Assembly (NCBI RefSeq): GCF_028993555.1
Contig: NZ_CP118612.1
Span: forward strand, 248,001-312,000
Reading direction: 5' to 3'
DNA from: Ensifer adhaerens
Lineage (GTDB): Bacteria > Pseudomonadota > Alphaproteobacteria > Rhizobiales > Rhizobiaceae
DNA length: 64,000 nucleotides
Positions 16,771-24,719 of the stretch are shown here, piece by piece (the first letter of the stretch is position 1; each line of letters begins with the position of its first letter). The notes under the pieces are model-generated. The model did not search any database. It saw only the letters and a list, made by a program, of their open reading frames with translations, and was not told the origin of the DNA. The position numbers were made by a program, and so were the translations under genes.

Positions 16771-17262
16771 ATGCCAGAAAAGACGCTTGAAACGCTGTTT
16801 CATGATGGCCTGAAGGACATCTACTACGCTGAAAGGCAGATATTGAAAGCACTGCCGAAGATGGCGCGCGCGGCGCAGTTGCCGGATAGCAAGGCAGCGT
16901 TCGAAAGGCACCGGGACGAAACTGAAGTTCATGTGGAACGTCTGCAGCAGGTCTTCGAAATCTTCGGCAAGCGCGCCCAGGGAAAGACCTGCGAGGCCAT
17001 TCAGGGCATTATCGCGGAGGGCGAGGAGATCATGGAGGAATTCAAGGGGAGCCCTGCACTTGATGCGGGTCTCATCTCGTCTGCCCAGGCGGTCGAGCAC
17101 TATGAAATTTCCCGCTATGGCACCTTGAGGACCTGGGCCAAGCAACTCGGGCTGCAGGAGGCGGTGTCGCTTCTCGACCAGACCCTTCAGGAAGAAGGCG
17201 CCACCGACAAGGCACTGAGCAAGCTTGCGGTGACAGCGGCGAATATCAAGGCCGCCGCCTGA
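16771..17262 (+). CDS. YciE/YciF-type ferritin-like protein (DUF892)
   Basis: ATG 16771 follows AAAGGAG. The 163-residue protein has the DUF892 opening, KTLETLFHDGLKDIYYAERQ, and metal-ligand patterns for a four-helix ferritin-like bundle (FERHRDETEVHVERLQQVF, and SAQAVEHYEISRYGTLRTWA). YciF proteins are stress-induced, probably diiron proteins acting in the cytoplasm. Length and motif order are normal for the family. Confidence 0.9.
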   Translation: MPEKTLETLFHDGLKDIYYAERQILKALPKMARAAQLPDSKAAFERHRDETEVHVERLQQVFEIFGKRAQGKTCEAIQGIIAEGEEIMEEFKGSPALDAGLISSAQAVEHYEISRYGTLRTWAKQLGLQEAVSLLDQTLQEEGATDKALSKLAVTAANIKAAA

Positions 17263-17396
17263 TGGCGTTGGACGCTTGGAGGCGGAGACCCTTCAAGCGT
17301 CCGCTTCTGCTCTTCGAACGTCAGCTTCAATTCCGTAGATCGAAGTCAAGCGCGAAGCCAGGGCAAACTGAAGAGCCGTGGATCTGCACCTTGAGG

Positions 17397-17609
17397 TCAA
17401 TCGACCCTGCCCATCAGGGCAGTGCCGAGGCTGCCGAGGGCGAAGGAGGCGCCGAATGCATAGATCTGCAGCGCTAGTGCAAGCGGATCGATCACACTGG
17501 TATGCCCGAGAGCGCGCGGATAAAAGGCAAGGATTACCACTGCCGTCAGGGTGCCGATGACGAACCCTGAAAACATGTGCCATACCACAAAGCGTATGAG
17601 CTTTGGCAT
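17397..17609 (-). CDS. Small two-helix membrane protein (70 aa)
   Basis: The product MPKLIRFVVWHMFSGFVIGT has two hydrophobic helices (about residues 6-30 and 42-64) with a short loop, and ends in GRVD. It resembles small inner-membrane proteins common in rhizobia but belongs to no named family I can give. No EcfG-type box is visible upstream. Confidence 0.65.
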   Translation of the reverse strand: MPKLIRFVVWHMFSGFVIGTLTAVVILAFYPRALGHTSVIDPLALALQIYAFGASFALGSLGTALMGRVD

Positions 17610-17843
17610 TTCGGCACCCCGTTTCTGGCCGAACTATCCGGCCATGGTTTTCAGCGCTTTCGGGCCTCGGATCACATAGCGGAACAAAGCCATGGCCGTC
17701 GGCTGGATGCACCGGTCCGATCCAATCCACTTGCGCCCGTCTGGACCTCCCGTAAAGATCCATGCCCAATCGCGCTGACACGCATTTGTTCCGCGAGGCA
17801 TTTGGCGTTGTGGAGGCCGAAAAGGGCGGAAGGTAATCGGCCC

Positions 17844-18872
17844 TCACCTTGACGCTTCGGTCTCAAGGAACCGCAGCAAATGAAGTTCGTCCGCGCGTAA
17901 TCCTGCAATGGGCCGCGCGTTCCTTCGCCGCTTTCTCGTGGACGATGTCGCATCTCGATCGGAAAGCGCGAGAATGGCAGGGTGGATGTAGCTCTTGCGA
18001 CAGACCGCTTTCGTATTGTGCAGGACTTGCGAGGCCGCTTCGCACATGTGCTTGATGGTGGGTCGGGTACCGCTGTTTAACGCTTGCCGCGCGGCGGCGA
18101 ATGCGGCGACACTTCCGGCCCAGGTCCTGAACGTCTTTGCCGATATTGGTGCTGCGGCAATCTCGGCGAGGTAGCGGTTGAAGCGGCCAGAATCGATCGG
18201 TTGCGGGCGGCCCTCGGGGTCGATGGATACAAAAAGCTCCCGCCCGGGCAGATCCGAGATTTCCTCCAGAACGCGTTGCAGGCGAGGATTTTTAAGACGC
18301 CGTCTGATACGGCGTCCGCCCTTTCCCTTAAAATCCAGTTCAATACAATCCGGCTTAATTCTGAGATGGCGCTTCAGGAGCGTTGTGGCGCCATAGGTCC
18401 CGTTTTCGGCCACATAGGTCGAACTGCCGATGCGAAGGGGTTCCTGGTCGAGAAGCGCCGCAAGCGCTGCAAGCACCGTTGTTGCGGCTACCGTTTCTCC
18501 TTCCATCTGGCGCCTGACCTTTCGACGTATCCGCGGCAAGGCCCGGGCGAAGGCTGAGAGTTGATCGAATTTCTCCTGATTGCGCATCTGCTGCCACTGA
18601 ATGTGATAGCGGTACTGCTTCCTGCCTTTGACATCATAACCGGTGGCCTGAAGGTGGCCGTTTTCTTTGGTGCAAATCCACACGCGCTCGTAGGCAGGCG
18701 GCAATCCGAGCGCCTCGATCCGGGAGATGATCTTGGGATCCTTGAGGAGGGAGCCGTCCGGACATCGATAGCGGAAGCCCTTTTTTAGGCGCGTTCGGGT
18801 AAAACCGGGCTCCGTGCCGGAGACATAGACAAGCTCGGCGCCGGCCGGCTGCATGGCGTTGGCCGCATCCAA
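17844..18872 (-). CDS. DNA topoisomerase IB (eukaryote-like)
   Basis: The 342-residue protein has the bacterial topoisomerase IB layout. The N-terminal domain includes GFTRTRLKKGFRYRCPDG and LGLPPAYERVWICTKENGHL. The catalytic domain includes RIGSSTYVAENGTYGATTLL, FKGKGGRR, FRTWAGSV and, near residue 295, CRKSYIHPAIL, which carries the nucleophilic Tyr. It relaxes supercoils by transient 3' tyrosyl linkage. The TTG at 18872 or the ATG at 18854 could be the start. It begins one base upstream of the stop of the DUF3309 gene, so both are probably transcribed from the EcfG promoter at 19067-19091. Confidence 0.9.
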   Translation of the reverse strand: MDAANAMQPAGAELVYVSGTEPGFTRTRLKKGFRYRCPDGSLLKDPKIISRIEALGLPPAYERVWICTKENGHLQATGYDVKGRKQYRYHIQWQQMRNQEKFDQLSAFARALPRIRRKVRRQMEGETVAATTVLAALAALLDQEPLRIGSSTYVAENGTYGATTLLKRHLRIKPDCIELDFKGKGGRRIRRRLKNPRLQRVLEEISDLPGRELFVSIDPEGRPQPIDSGRFNRYLAEIAAAPISAKTFRTWAGSVAAFAAARQALNSGTRPTIKHMCEAASQVLHNTKAVCRKSYIHPAILALSDRDATSSTRKRRRNARPIAGLRADELHLLRFLETEASR

Positions 18873-19028
18873 TCAGATACGCCCCATCAACAGGAGAACG
18901 ACAAGGACGACGACGATCACTCCAAGCAACCCGGAGGGACCATAGCCCCACCCCGAGGAGTGCGGCCAGGCAGGGAATGCACCGACCAAAAGCAGGATGA
19001 GAATTATCAACAACACAGTTCCGAGCAT
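18873..19028 (-). CDS. DUF3309 family small membrane protein (51 aa)
   Basis: This short frame reads MLGTVLLIILILLLVGAFPA, then WPHSSGWGYGPSGLLGVIVV and a final hydrophobic run ending MGRI. The two helices around a WPHSxxWGYxPSG loop are the DUF3309 signature. The gene has an EcfG-type promoter and its stop abuts the topoisomerase IB start. Confidence 0.9.
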   Translation of the reverse strand: MLGTVLLIILILLLVGAFPAWPHSSGWGYGPSGLLGVIVVVLVVLLLMGRI

Positions 19029-19066
19029 GGTTCGGCCCTTTCGTTTGGTTCAAACACTCTCAATCC

Positions 19067-19091
19067 AACCTCAAGCGAAAAGGAATGTTCC
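19067..19091 (-). promoter_or_regulatory. EcfG/RpoE2-type promoter for DUF3309-topoisomerase IB
   Basis: GGAAC (19091-19087), 18 bases, TT (19068-19067) preceded by G, on the minus strand. Confidence 0.7.
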
Positions 19092-19393
19092 GACGCGGGG
19101 GGGGCGAAGCGGGGTTGGAAATCCGCGCGGGAACGATTGCCGTCGACGCGCGTTTTTGCTGACTGAAGATCAAAGGTTTGAAGAGGTCGCGGCGGCAGAG
19201 AGAGGTCTGTGCGCACACTTGGCATTTGGTTCCGGTTATGCTTGCGCAACGGATTGCGCCGCGTACAACGTGCGTCGATACGGAATGAGAAAAGGTTGGC
19301 TTCCCCTTGCGCAAGGTCTATCCTTTTGGTGGCCTCCTCGCGGAAGGCGACGAGCAAATCCGAACTCGCAATGGTTTGACGGCTGGGACGAAG
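19092..19393. other. Gap upstream of the receiver module, nothing recognised
   Basis: I see no gene here with a start signal or family match, and no GGAAC-N18-TT element pointing at the receiver operon. Confidence 0.4.
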
Positions 19394-19627
19394 ATGGCTT
19401 CGGTCAAGAAGACGAGCGACGACGCCGAGAAAATTTTCACAACCGACGCTACGGACCAGCCCGTTGGCGCCGGATGCGCCGAAGTCGACGATATTCCGGA
19501 TCGTCTGCTGATACTTGCAAACAGGCTGCAAAAAGCGCTCGACTCGCGCAGAGTGGCCCATGGCGAACACCCCCGGCTTCAAGAAGAATTGAGGCGGTCA
19601 TTAAAGCGGATCGAGGACGAGAAATGA
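19394..19627 (+). CDS. Small acidic protein overlapping the receiver gene, possibly NepR-like
   Basis: From ATG 19394 the product is 77 residues: an acidic, Thr-rich N-terminus (MASVKKTSDDAEKIFTTDAT) and a helical second half, VDDIPDRLLILANRLQKALD. The PDRLLxLxxRLxxAL pattern recalls the second helix of NepR anti-sigma factors (EPVPDRFxxLLxxL), but the first NepR helix is not visible. The stop codon overlaps the start of the receiver protein (ATGA), implying translational coupling. The start lacks a good ribosome site. The NepR link is inference only. Confidence 0.5.
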   Translation: MASVKKTSDDAEKIFTTDATDQPVGAGCAEVDDIPDRLLILANRLQKALDSRRVAHGEHPRLQEELRRSLKRIEDEK

Positions 19628-20238
19628 TGCGCGACCTGCAGCAATTGCGGGTATTGGTTGCCGAGGATGAATTCCTCGTCGCAAACGACATTGCGCTGTT
19701 GTTGGAGGAGGCAGGAGCAACCATCATAGGCCCGACACCTACGGTACAAGAGGCGTTGAAAAGCCTTTCGGTTGCGGAAAACATCCAGGTTGCCGTTCTC
19801 GACATCAATCTGAACGGCGAGTTGATCTATCCCGTTGCCGACGAACTCGCACGCCGTTCGGTTCCGCTTATCTTCTTCAGCGGCTATGAATCTTTGAATC
19901 TTCCCGAGCGTTTCAGTAGTTCGGCACGCCTTAGTAAATGTGTCAGCGCCTCGGATCTCGTCAGCGCCGTCTTTGAACAGCATCTTCAGAATTTGTCGAC
20001 GTTGATGCCTGTTGGGACCGAATTCCATGAGTACAGCATTGTCGACCTCGTGCCCGGGCTTCGCTTAAGGGCACGCCGACTGATGGTGAACGTGGCAGCG
20101 GCCGATGGTCTGGTCGAGCGCACGCTCGAGCGAGCCATTGTTCTGGCGCCGACCAGGCGAAGGTCCCAGCCGCTTGGTGAGTGGCTTCACGCGCTGATGG
20201 CGATCATCCACAGCGAAAGTCCTTTTGGACCCAATTGA
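19624..20238 (+). CDS. Receiver domain fused to a sigma-region-2-like C-terminus
   Basis: The 204-residue protein starts MMRDLQQLRVLVAEDEFLVA. Residues of about 6-118 are a receiver: acidic pair AEDE, phospho-acceptor Asp in VAVLDINLNG, Ser in FFSGY, Lys in SKCVS. Residues of about 138-195 (SIVDLVPGLRLRARRLMVNV, then a stretch with AADGLVERTLERAI and PLGEWLHALM) align with region 2 of the ECF sigma at 21776 (VVDLIPALRAFAR, EADDLLQETLFRAL, LKSWLFTIM). PhyR has a sigma-like domain N-terminal to its receiver. Here the order is reversed and region 4 is missing. It is coupled to the small gene at 19394. Confidence 0.8.
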   Translation: MMRDLQQLRVLVAEDEFLVANDIALLLEEAGATIIGPTPTVQEALKSLSVAENIQVAVLDINLNGELIYPVADELARRSVPLIFFSGYESLNLPERFSSSARLSKCVSASDLVSAVFEQHLQNLSTLMPVGTEFHEYSIVDLVPGLRLRARRLMVNVAAADGLVERTLERAIVLAPTRRRSQPLGEWLHALMAIIHSESPFGPN

Positions 20239-20335
20239 ACGGTGCACGGTGTTCCGCACGTGAGCCGACCGCACCGTCCCCGCTACCTGACACAAAACAC
20301 CTTCGCGGCTTGAGCTGCTCCCGGGAAAATTGACT

Positions 20336-20360
20336 GGAACAATTCTTTGTTTCCTTGGTT
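20336..20360 (+). promoter_or_regulatory. EcfG/RpoE2-type promoter for DUF2934-CBS-HD operon
   Basis: GGAAC (20336-20340), 18 bases, TT (20359-20360) preceded by G. It lies 34 bases before the DUF2934 start. Confidence 0.7.
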
Positions 20361-20394
20361 TGCGATTTCAATCCACCAAGGAGGATTCATTGTC

Positions 20395-20616
20395 ATGGAT
20401 GACAAAGAGGAACGTATCCGCCGCCGCGCTCATGCCATTTGGGAAAGCGAAGGGCGCCCTTTCGGCGAGGAGGAACGGCATTGGGAACAGGCACGTCGAG
20501 AAATTGAAGAAGTATTGCCGTCCCAGTCGACTGATTCGAGCGAAGGTGAGGGCACGGGAACGATCGTCGCGCCGGCGACAGCTCCCCACGGTAGGGCTCC
20601 GGCCAAACCCGAATGA
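20395..20616 (+). CDS. DUF2934 family protein
   Basis: ATG 20395 follows AAGGAGGATTC. The 73-residue product opens MDDKEERIRRRAHAIWESEG, then RHWEQARREIEE, which is the DUF2934 signature (RA-x-x-IWE-x-EGRP, HW-x-x-A). Function is unknown. It is the first gene of a likely operon with the CBS and HD genes. Confidence 0.88.
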   Translation: MDDKEERIRRRAHAIWESEGRPFGEEERHWEQARREIEEVLPSQSTDSSEGEGTGTIVAPATAPHGRAPAKPE

Positions 20617-20648
20617 GCCGACCAAAGCTTAACGGAAGGAATGGATCA

Positions 20649-21086
20649 ATGCGTATCGCCGAAATCATGAGCAGAGATTTGCATGTGGCGCGTCCCGATG
20701 ACCTGGTTCAAAATATTGCACGCGAGATGGCTGACAACGATATCGGGTTCCTGCCGGTCGGCGAAAACGACCGCCTCGTCGGAATGATTACGGATCGCGA
20801 CATTGTGGTGCGATGTGTGGCGGACGGGCGTGATGGGAAAACCCGTATCGGCGACATCATGACGACCGATGTCAAATACTGCTTTGACGACGACGAGTTG
20901 TCCGAGGTCGCGCGTAAAATGGGTGCCGAACAGATTAGACGCTTGCCGGTCGTCAATCACGATAAACGGCTCGTCGGCATCGTGTCCTTGGCCGACGCGG
21001 CGCGGGGAGATCCGGGGCTTGCGGGTGTCGGGCTGAAGGGTGTCACGTCGCCAGGCGGTGCTCACAACCAAAGGCCGCCGCAGTGA
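20649..21086 (+). CDS. Protein with paired CBS domains
   Basis: From ATG 20649 the product is 145 residues, made of two CBS motifs: MRIAEIMSRDLHVARPDDLV to VGMITDRDIVVRCVADG, and IGDIMTTDVKYCFDDDELSE to LVGIVSLADAARG. Stand-alone CBS pairs sense adenosyl ligands. The last 20 residues are low complexity. The stop overlaps the GTG start of the HD gene by 4 bases. Confidence 0.9.
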   Translation: MRIAEIMSRDLHVARPDDLVQNIAREMADNDIGFLPVGENDRLVGMITDRDIVVRCVADGRDGKTRIGDIMTTDVKYCFDDDELSEVARKMGAEQIRRLPVVNHDKRLVGIVSLADAARGDPGLAGVGLKGVTSPGGAHNQRPPQ

Positions 21087-21742
21087 CCAATGCGCGCGAA
21101 AGCCGCCTCTTGTGGCATTCACCGGTTCCCCCGTCTGAGACAGAAGAATGCAGTTGGGCGCGAGAAGTGGCAGCGCATGCGCATGCCGGTCAGCGCGACA
21201 AGGCAGGCGAGCCCTACTTCGACCACGTTCAGCGCGTTGCGGACGCTGTCGCCGGGGAGAAGGCTAAGACGGTCGCTTACCTGCATGACGTTTTGGAAAA
21301 AGCACCGGGCTGGACGCTCGAACGATTGAGGGAGGTCGGCTTTTCTGCGGAGGTCATCAGCGCCGTCCGGGCACTTACACTTCAGGCGGGTGAGACGAAG
21401 GACGCCTTGACCCTTCGCGCTACGTCAACCCCCCTGAGCTTGGCAGTGAAGCGAGCCGATTTGCAGGATAATCTGCGGCAATTGGAGGGGAAAGGCGAAA
21501 GCGGCGCTGAATATCGACGCAGACTCTACCTGTTGGACCAGGCCTCACGAGGACAAGCCGCACCGCCAGAACCTCGAAACGATGGTGAACTCACAGGTCA
21601 ACGATCGGCCCGCTCGCCCACCAACAGAGACAAGTGGAGGATCGTTTATCATGCCAATGTTGCCGTTAGAGCGGTTCTGGCGATCCTCTTCGGCCTCTTT
21701 GTTGCGGCCGTCGGCTTGGCGGTTTGGATTCTGGTATCCTGA
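21083..21742 (+). CDS. HD-domain (ppGpp-hydrolase-like) protein with C-terminal membrane anchor
   Basis: The GTG start overlaps the CBS stop. The 219-residue protein has an HD-type domain, with AAHAHAGQRDKAGEPYFDHV near residue 30-49 and TVAYLHDVLEKAPGWTLERL near 62-82, as in RelA/SpoT hydrolase and MESH1-like proteins. The C-terminus is a single membrane helix (AVLAILFGLFVAAVGLAVWI). It may hydrolyse (p)ppGpp or a related nucleotide, but the second HD-proximal motifs are weak, so this is inference. Confidence 0.75.
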   Translation: MTNARESRLLWHSPVPPSETEECSWAREVAAHAHAGQRDKAGEPYFDHVQRVADAVAGEKAKTVAYLHDVLEKAPGWTLERLREVGFSAEVISAVRALTLQAGETKDALTLRATSTPLSLAVKRADLQDNLRQLEGKGESGAEYRRRLYLLDQASRGQAAPPEPRNDGELTGQRSARSPTNRDKWRIVYHANVAVRAVLAILFGLFVAAVGLAVWILVS

Positions 21743-21775
21743 TAGGTGTTTGTCCGTATAAGGATGGAGGTAATT

Positions 21776-22294
21776 TCAGGGAACTGGAACGCCGCCCATC
21801 CGGTAGGCAAGTTCGTCGCGCGCTCGGCTGAGCCTGCTCTTAATGGTGCCGACTGCACAGTCGCAGATGTCGGCCGCTTCCTTGTAGCTTAGACCATATC
21901 CAGCAACCAGGATCAGCACTTCGCGATGATCGGGCGCCATGGCTTCGAGCGCGCCGCGCAGTTCGTGGGTCAAGACGCACCAGTCCTGCGATGCCGGCAT
22001 CGGGATCGGTAGCTCGGCGCAATTGACGGGGCCCGGCGCTTCGCGTCGACGCAGCTTGTACTGAGTTCGAAAAGCGTTGTGCATGATGGTGAAAAGCCAG
22101 GATTTTAGGTTGGTTCCAGGCTCAAAGCCGTCAATGCCGCGCAATGCTCGAAAGAGCGTTTCCTGTAACAGATCATCCGCTTCGCAACTCGACGACACGA
22201 ACGTGCGTGCAAACGCCCGAAGGGCCGGAATGAGGTCGACAACCTGGGTCTCCAGCGGCGGAGGCCGCTGGTTCGTTTGGTGTATAACAGGCAT
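21776..22294 (-). CDS. ECF sigma factor, EcfG/ECF15 general-stress type
   Basis: From ATG 22294 the protein is 172 residues. Region 2 is VVDLIPALRAFARTFVSSSC to WLFTIMHNAFRTQYKLRRR, and region 4 is MAPDHREVLILVAGYGLSYK followed by EAADICDCAVGTIKSRLSRA. The ICDCAVGTIKSR helix and size match EcfG/RpoE2-type sigmas of Alphaproteobacteria. These are normally held by NepR and released by phospho-PhyR. Neither canonical partner is in the window; the receiver module at 19394-20238 is the only candidate. Its own promoter matches its own target motif, suggesting autoregulation. Confidence 0.88.
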   Translation of the reverse strand: MPVIHQTNQRPPPLETQVVDLIPALRAFARTFVSSSCEADDLLQETLFRALRGIDGFEPGTNLKSWLFTIMHNAFRTQYKLRRREAPGPVNCAELPIPMPASQDWCVLTHELRGALEAMAPDHREVLILVAGYGLSYKEAADICDCAVGTIKSRLSRARDELAYRMGGVPVP

Positions 22295-22335
22295 TGAAGC
22301 TTGCCTTTCGCAACAGTGCAATGGGCTCCTCTAAC

Positions 22336-22360
22336 AATGCGCCGTCGGCATTTAAGTTCC
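22336..22360 (-). promoter_or_regulatory. EcfG/RpoE2-type promoter for the sigma gene (autoregulation)
   Basis: GGAAC (22360-22356), 18 bases, TT (22337-22336) on the minus strand, about 42 bases before the sigma start codon. The base before TT is A rather than G. Confidence 0.6.
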
Positions 22361-22529
22361 GGCTACAATGTAATGGGCCGATAGGTCCCCGTTCGACCTG
22401 TGAGATGTTTGGCATTGCCTCCCGTCAGCCGGACATCGCGTCAGTCTCGAGATTGTCGCGCCACTGTATTTATTGGGCCACACCGGCAATCGACAGCCGG
22501 GCCGTTGAGCATTGCAAGGGAAGGCTAGG

Positions 22530-24626
22530 CTAATCGTGCGGCTCCAGCCGATCCTTCGGAACAACGAGGTGTATGACGAGCCCATCGGGATGCCACTCGC
22601 GCAGGATTTCTCCCCCGAATTGCTTTTCAATGGTTAGTTTCGCGAGCTTCGTGCCGAAACCTTCAGCCGTTGTTTCGACGACCGGCGGGCCGCCGCGCTC
22701 GGTCCAGATCAGTTCGAGCGAAGCCCCTCGGTCAATGCAATCGAGGTCGAGATAGCCAGTGTCCGTTGAAAGCGCCCCATATTTGGCGGCGTTGGTCGCA
22801 AACTCATGTACGACGAGCGAAAAGCCGGTGATCGCCGCGCGCGAGACACCCAGATCGCATCCCCGCGTCGTCACCCGGCGCAGGCCCCGGCCGTTCTCGC
22901 CGTCATATGGCGACAGGATTGTGGCAAGGAGCGGCTGCAGGTTGGCCCGACCTTCGCTTGAACCATCGCCAAGGGGCGCTGGCAAGGTGAGCACGTGGGC
23001 CCGGGCCAGCGATCCCAATCGTGCGACAACAGCAGAGGCGAGTTCGTCGGTCGACGTTGCCGATTTGGCGCTCAGCGATACCACGCTGCTCGATACCATA
23101 AACAGGTTCTTGACCCTATGCGCCATCTCCTGGATCAGCAGGTCCTTTTGCTGTTCAGCTTGCTTGCGTTCGCTGATGTCGCGGGCAATCTTCGAGGCGC
23201 CAATGACCACGCCGGCATTGTCGCGGATTGGCGAGATCCTGAGCGAGATCGGCATCAACCCGCCATCCTTGCGCTGCCGGAGTGTCTCGAAGTGATCAAC
23301 GCGGTGGCCAGAGCGCACTTGTGCCAGGAAGTCCAGCTCCTCGCCCTGGCGATCATCGGGAATCAAAAGCGTGACCGATCTTCCGATGGTCTCTTCGGCC
23401 GTATAGCCGTAGAGCCGCTCGGCGCCCGCGTTCCAACTGCTGATGATGCCATCCAAGTCCATTGATAGGATTGCGTCTTCCGAGGATTCGACGATCGCGG
23501 CAAGCTGGTGGGCGGCATGTTCGGCCTGCCGGCGGACGGCGACCTCACGCTCGGCGGCCTTGAGCAAGTGGGCGTTGTCGATCGCGATTGCGGCATGAGC
23601 GGCGATGGAGGTCACCGCGTTCTCCGCGTCGGCGGCAAAGATGCCGGGTAGATCATGACCGAAGAACAACCCGCCATGCACCTCGCCCGAACGCGAAACC
23701 ACCGGAACTGCCAGATAGCTGACGACCGGCAGATGCCCTTTTGGCATGCCGAAATGCGGTGCCGATTGGCCATAGCGCGGGTCGACACGGATATCGTCCG
23801 AGCGCACAACACCCAGACCGCGGAACGTCGGCTCGAACACGGCGGTATTGCGAGGCAGCTGGAACTTGTCGAAAGCCGCGCGCGGAGCTCCCGAAAGTGC
23901 GTAGAGTGTGTAGTGCTCGCCTTGTGGGTCGATGAGATTGTAGAAAAAGGCACCGAATTTTGCGCCGGTAAGTTCGGTTGCCGCGTCCGTCACCGTCTGT
24001 ACGATGCGATCGAGATCGAGATTGCTGGCTATCGCCTTTGCAATCCGGTCGACCGCCTCCAGCCGGCGTTCGGCAGCCTTGCGCTGGGAGATATCGAGAA
24101 TGCTGACATAGGCGCGCTCGTGGTGTGCTCCCTCGAAAGTAATCGTGAAGACAACGTCCAATCGCCGTCCTCGCAGCGTGCGAAGAACAGTGTCGCTACC
24201 AAATCGCCGGCGTCCTTCCCAGATCGTTATCAACTCTTCCATGAAAATCGGCGCCGTTTCGGGGAGGAAAACGTTTGCGAGCGATCTTAGCAGCTCGCCC
24301 TTCTCGGCCGCCTCGAACAGCTCCACCGTGAATGGGTTGACGTCGATGATGCGCACGCGCGCTATCGCCTCGTCCAGTCGGTCAGGGTGCGCCTCAAGAT
24401 AGGCACGCAGATCCTCAATGCCGTCGGACCGAAACGTCTTGAGGAGCTCGGATACGCCGGAAAAATCCTGTTCCCACACGGCGACCCCAGCGTATTCGAA
24501 AATGTCGCGAAACCTTCTTTCGCTGTCACGAAAGGCCTGTTCAGATGCCTTGGGATCGCTGATTTCGACCAGCATTTTGGTTGCTCCCACGAACTCCGGT
24601 GACATGTCATCATCGACGGCAGGCAC
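22530..24626 (-). CDS. PAS-GAF-PAS HWE-family sensor histidine kinase
   Basis: The 698-residue cytoplasmic protein has a PAS-like domain (about residues 30-180), a GAF domain (about 195-345, with AIASNLDLDRIVQTVTDAA), a second PAS (about 370-490, DAILSMDLDGIISSWNAGAE) and an HWE kinase core. The phospho-acceptor His is in EMAHRVKNLF near residue 502, and the ATPase part has HEFATNAAKYGALS and ELIWTERGGP. HWE kinases typically phosphorylate FATGUY-type receivers in the general stress pathway. It follows the hybrid kinase by 93 bases. Confidence 0.9.
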   Translation of the reverse strand: MPAVDDDMSPEFVGATKMLVEISDPKASEQAFRDSERRFRDIFEYAGVAVWEQDFSGVSELLKTFRSDGIEDLRAYLEAHPDRLDEAIARVRIIDVNPFTVELFEAAEKGELLRSLANVFLPETAPIFMEELITIWEGRRRFGSDTVLRTLRGRRLDVVFTITFEGAHHERAYVSILDISQRKAAERRLEAVDRIAKAIASNLDLDRIVQTVTDAATELTGAKFGAFFYNLIDPQGEHYTLYALSGAPRAAFDKFQLPRNTAVFEPTFRGLGVVRSDDIRVDPRYGQSAPHFGMPKGHLPVVSYLAVPVVSRSGEVHGGLFFGHDLPGIFAADAENAVTSIAAHAAIAIDNAHLLKAAEREVAVRRQAEHAAHQLAAIVESSEDAILSMDLDGIISSWNAGAERLYGYTAEETIGRSVTLLIPDDRQGEELDFLAQVRSGHRVDHFETLRQRKDGGLMPISLRISPIRDNAGVVIGASKIARDISERKQAEQQKDLLIQEMAHRVKNLFMVSSSVVSLSAKSATSTDELASAVVARLGSLARAHVLTLPAPLGDGSSEGRANLQPLLATILSPYDGENGRGLRRVTTRGCDLGVSRAAITGFSLVVHEFATNAAKYGALSTDTGYLDLDCIDRGASLELIWTERGGPPVVETTAEGFGTKLAKLTIEKQFGGEILREWHPDGLVIHLVVPKDRLEPHD

Positions 24627-24719
24627 AAATCAGGGCAGGGGATTGCTGCTCAACGGAGCGACCCAAATGGTACCTCAAGCAAGTACAAAAGCAATCCGCA
24701 ACGCCGCCGACTCCTTTGG

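Noticed and set aside
17610..17843. Possible small gene reading ALFRYVIRGPKALKTMAG on the minus strand
   Set aside because: Too short and without a clear start; adjoining frames do not match any family, so it was not called.
18997..19623. N-terminal extension of the receiver frame (about 209 residues)
   Set aside because: The extension has no domain and overlaps the small gene at 19394; the receiver fold begins at the ATG at 19624.
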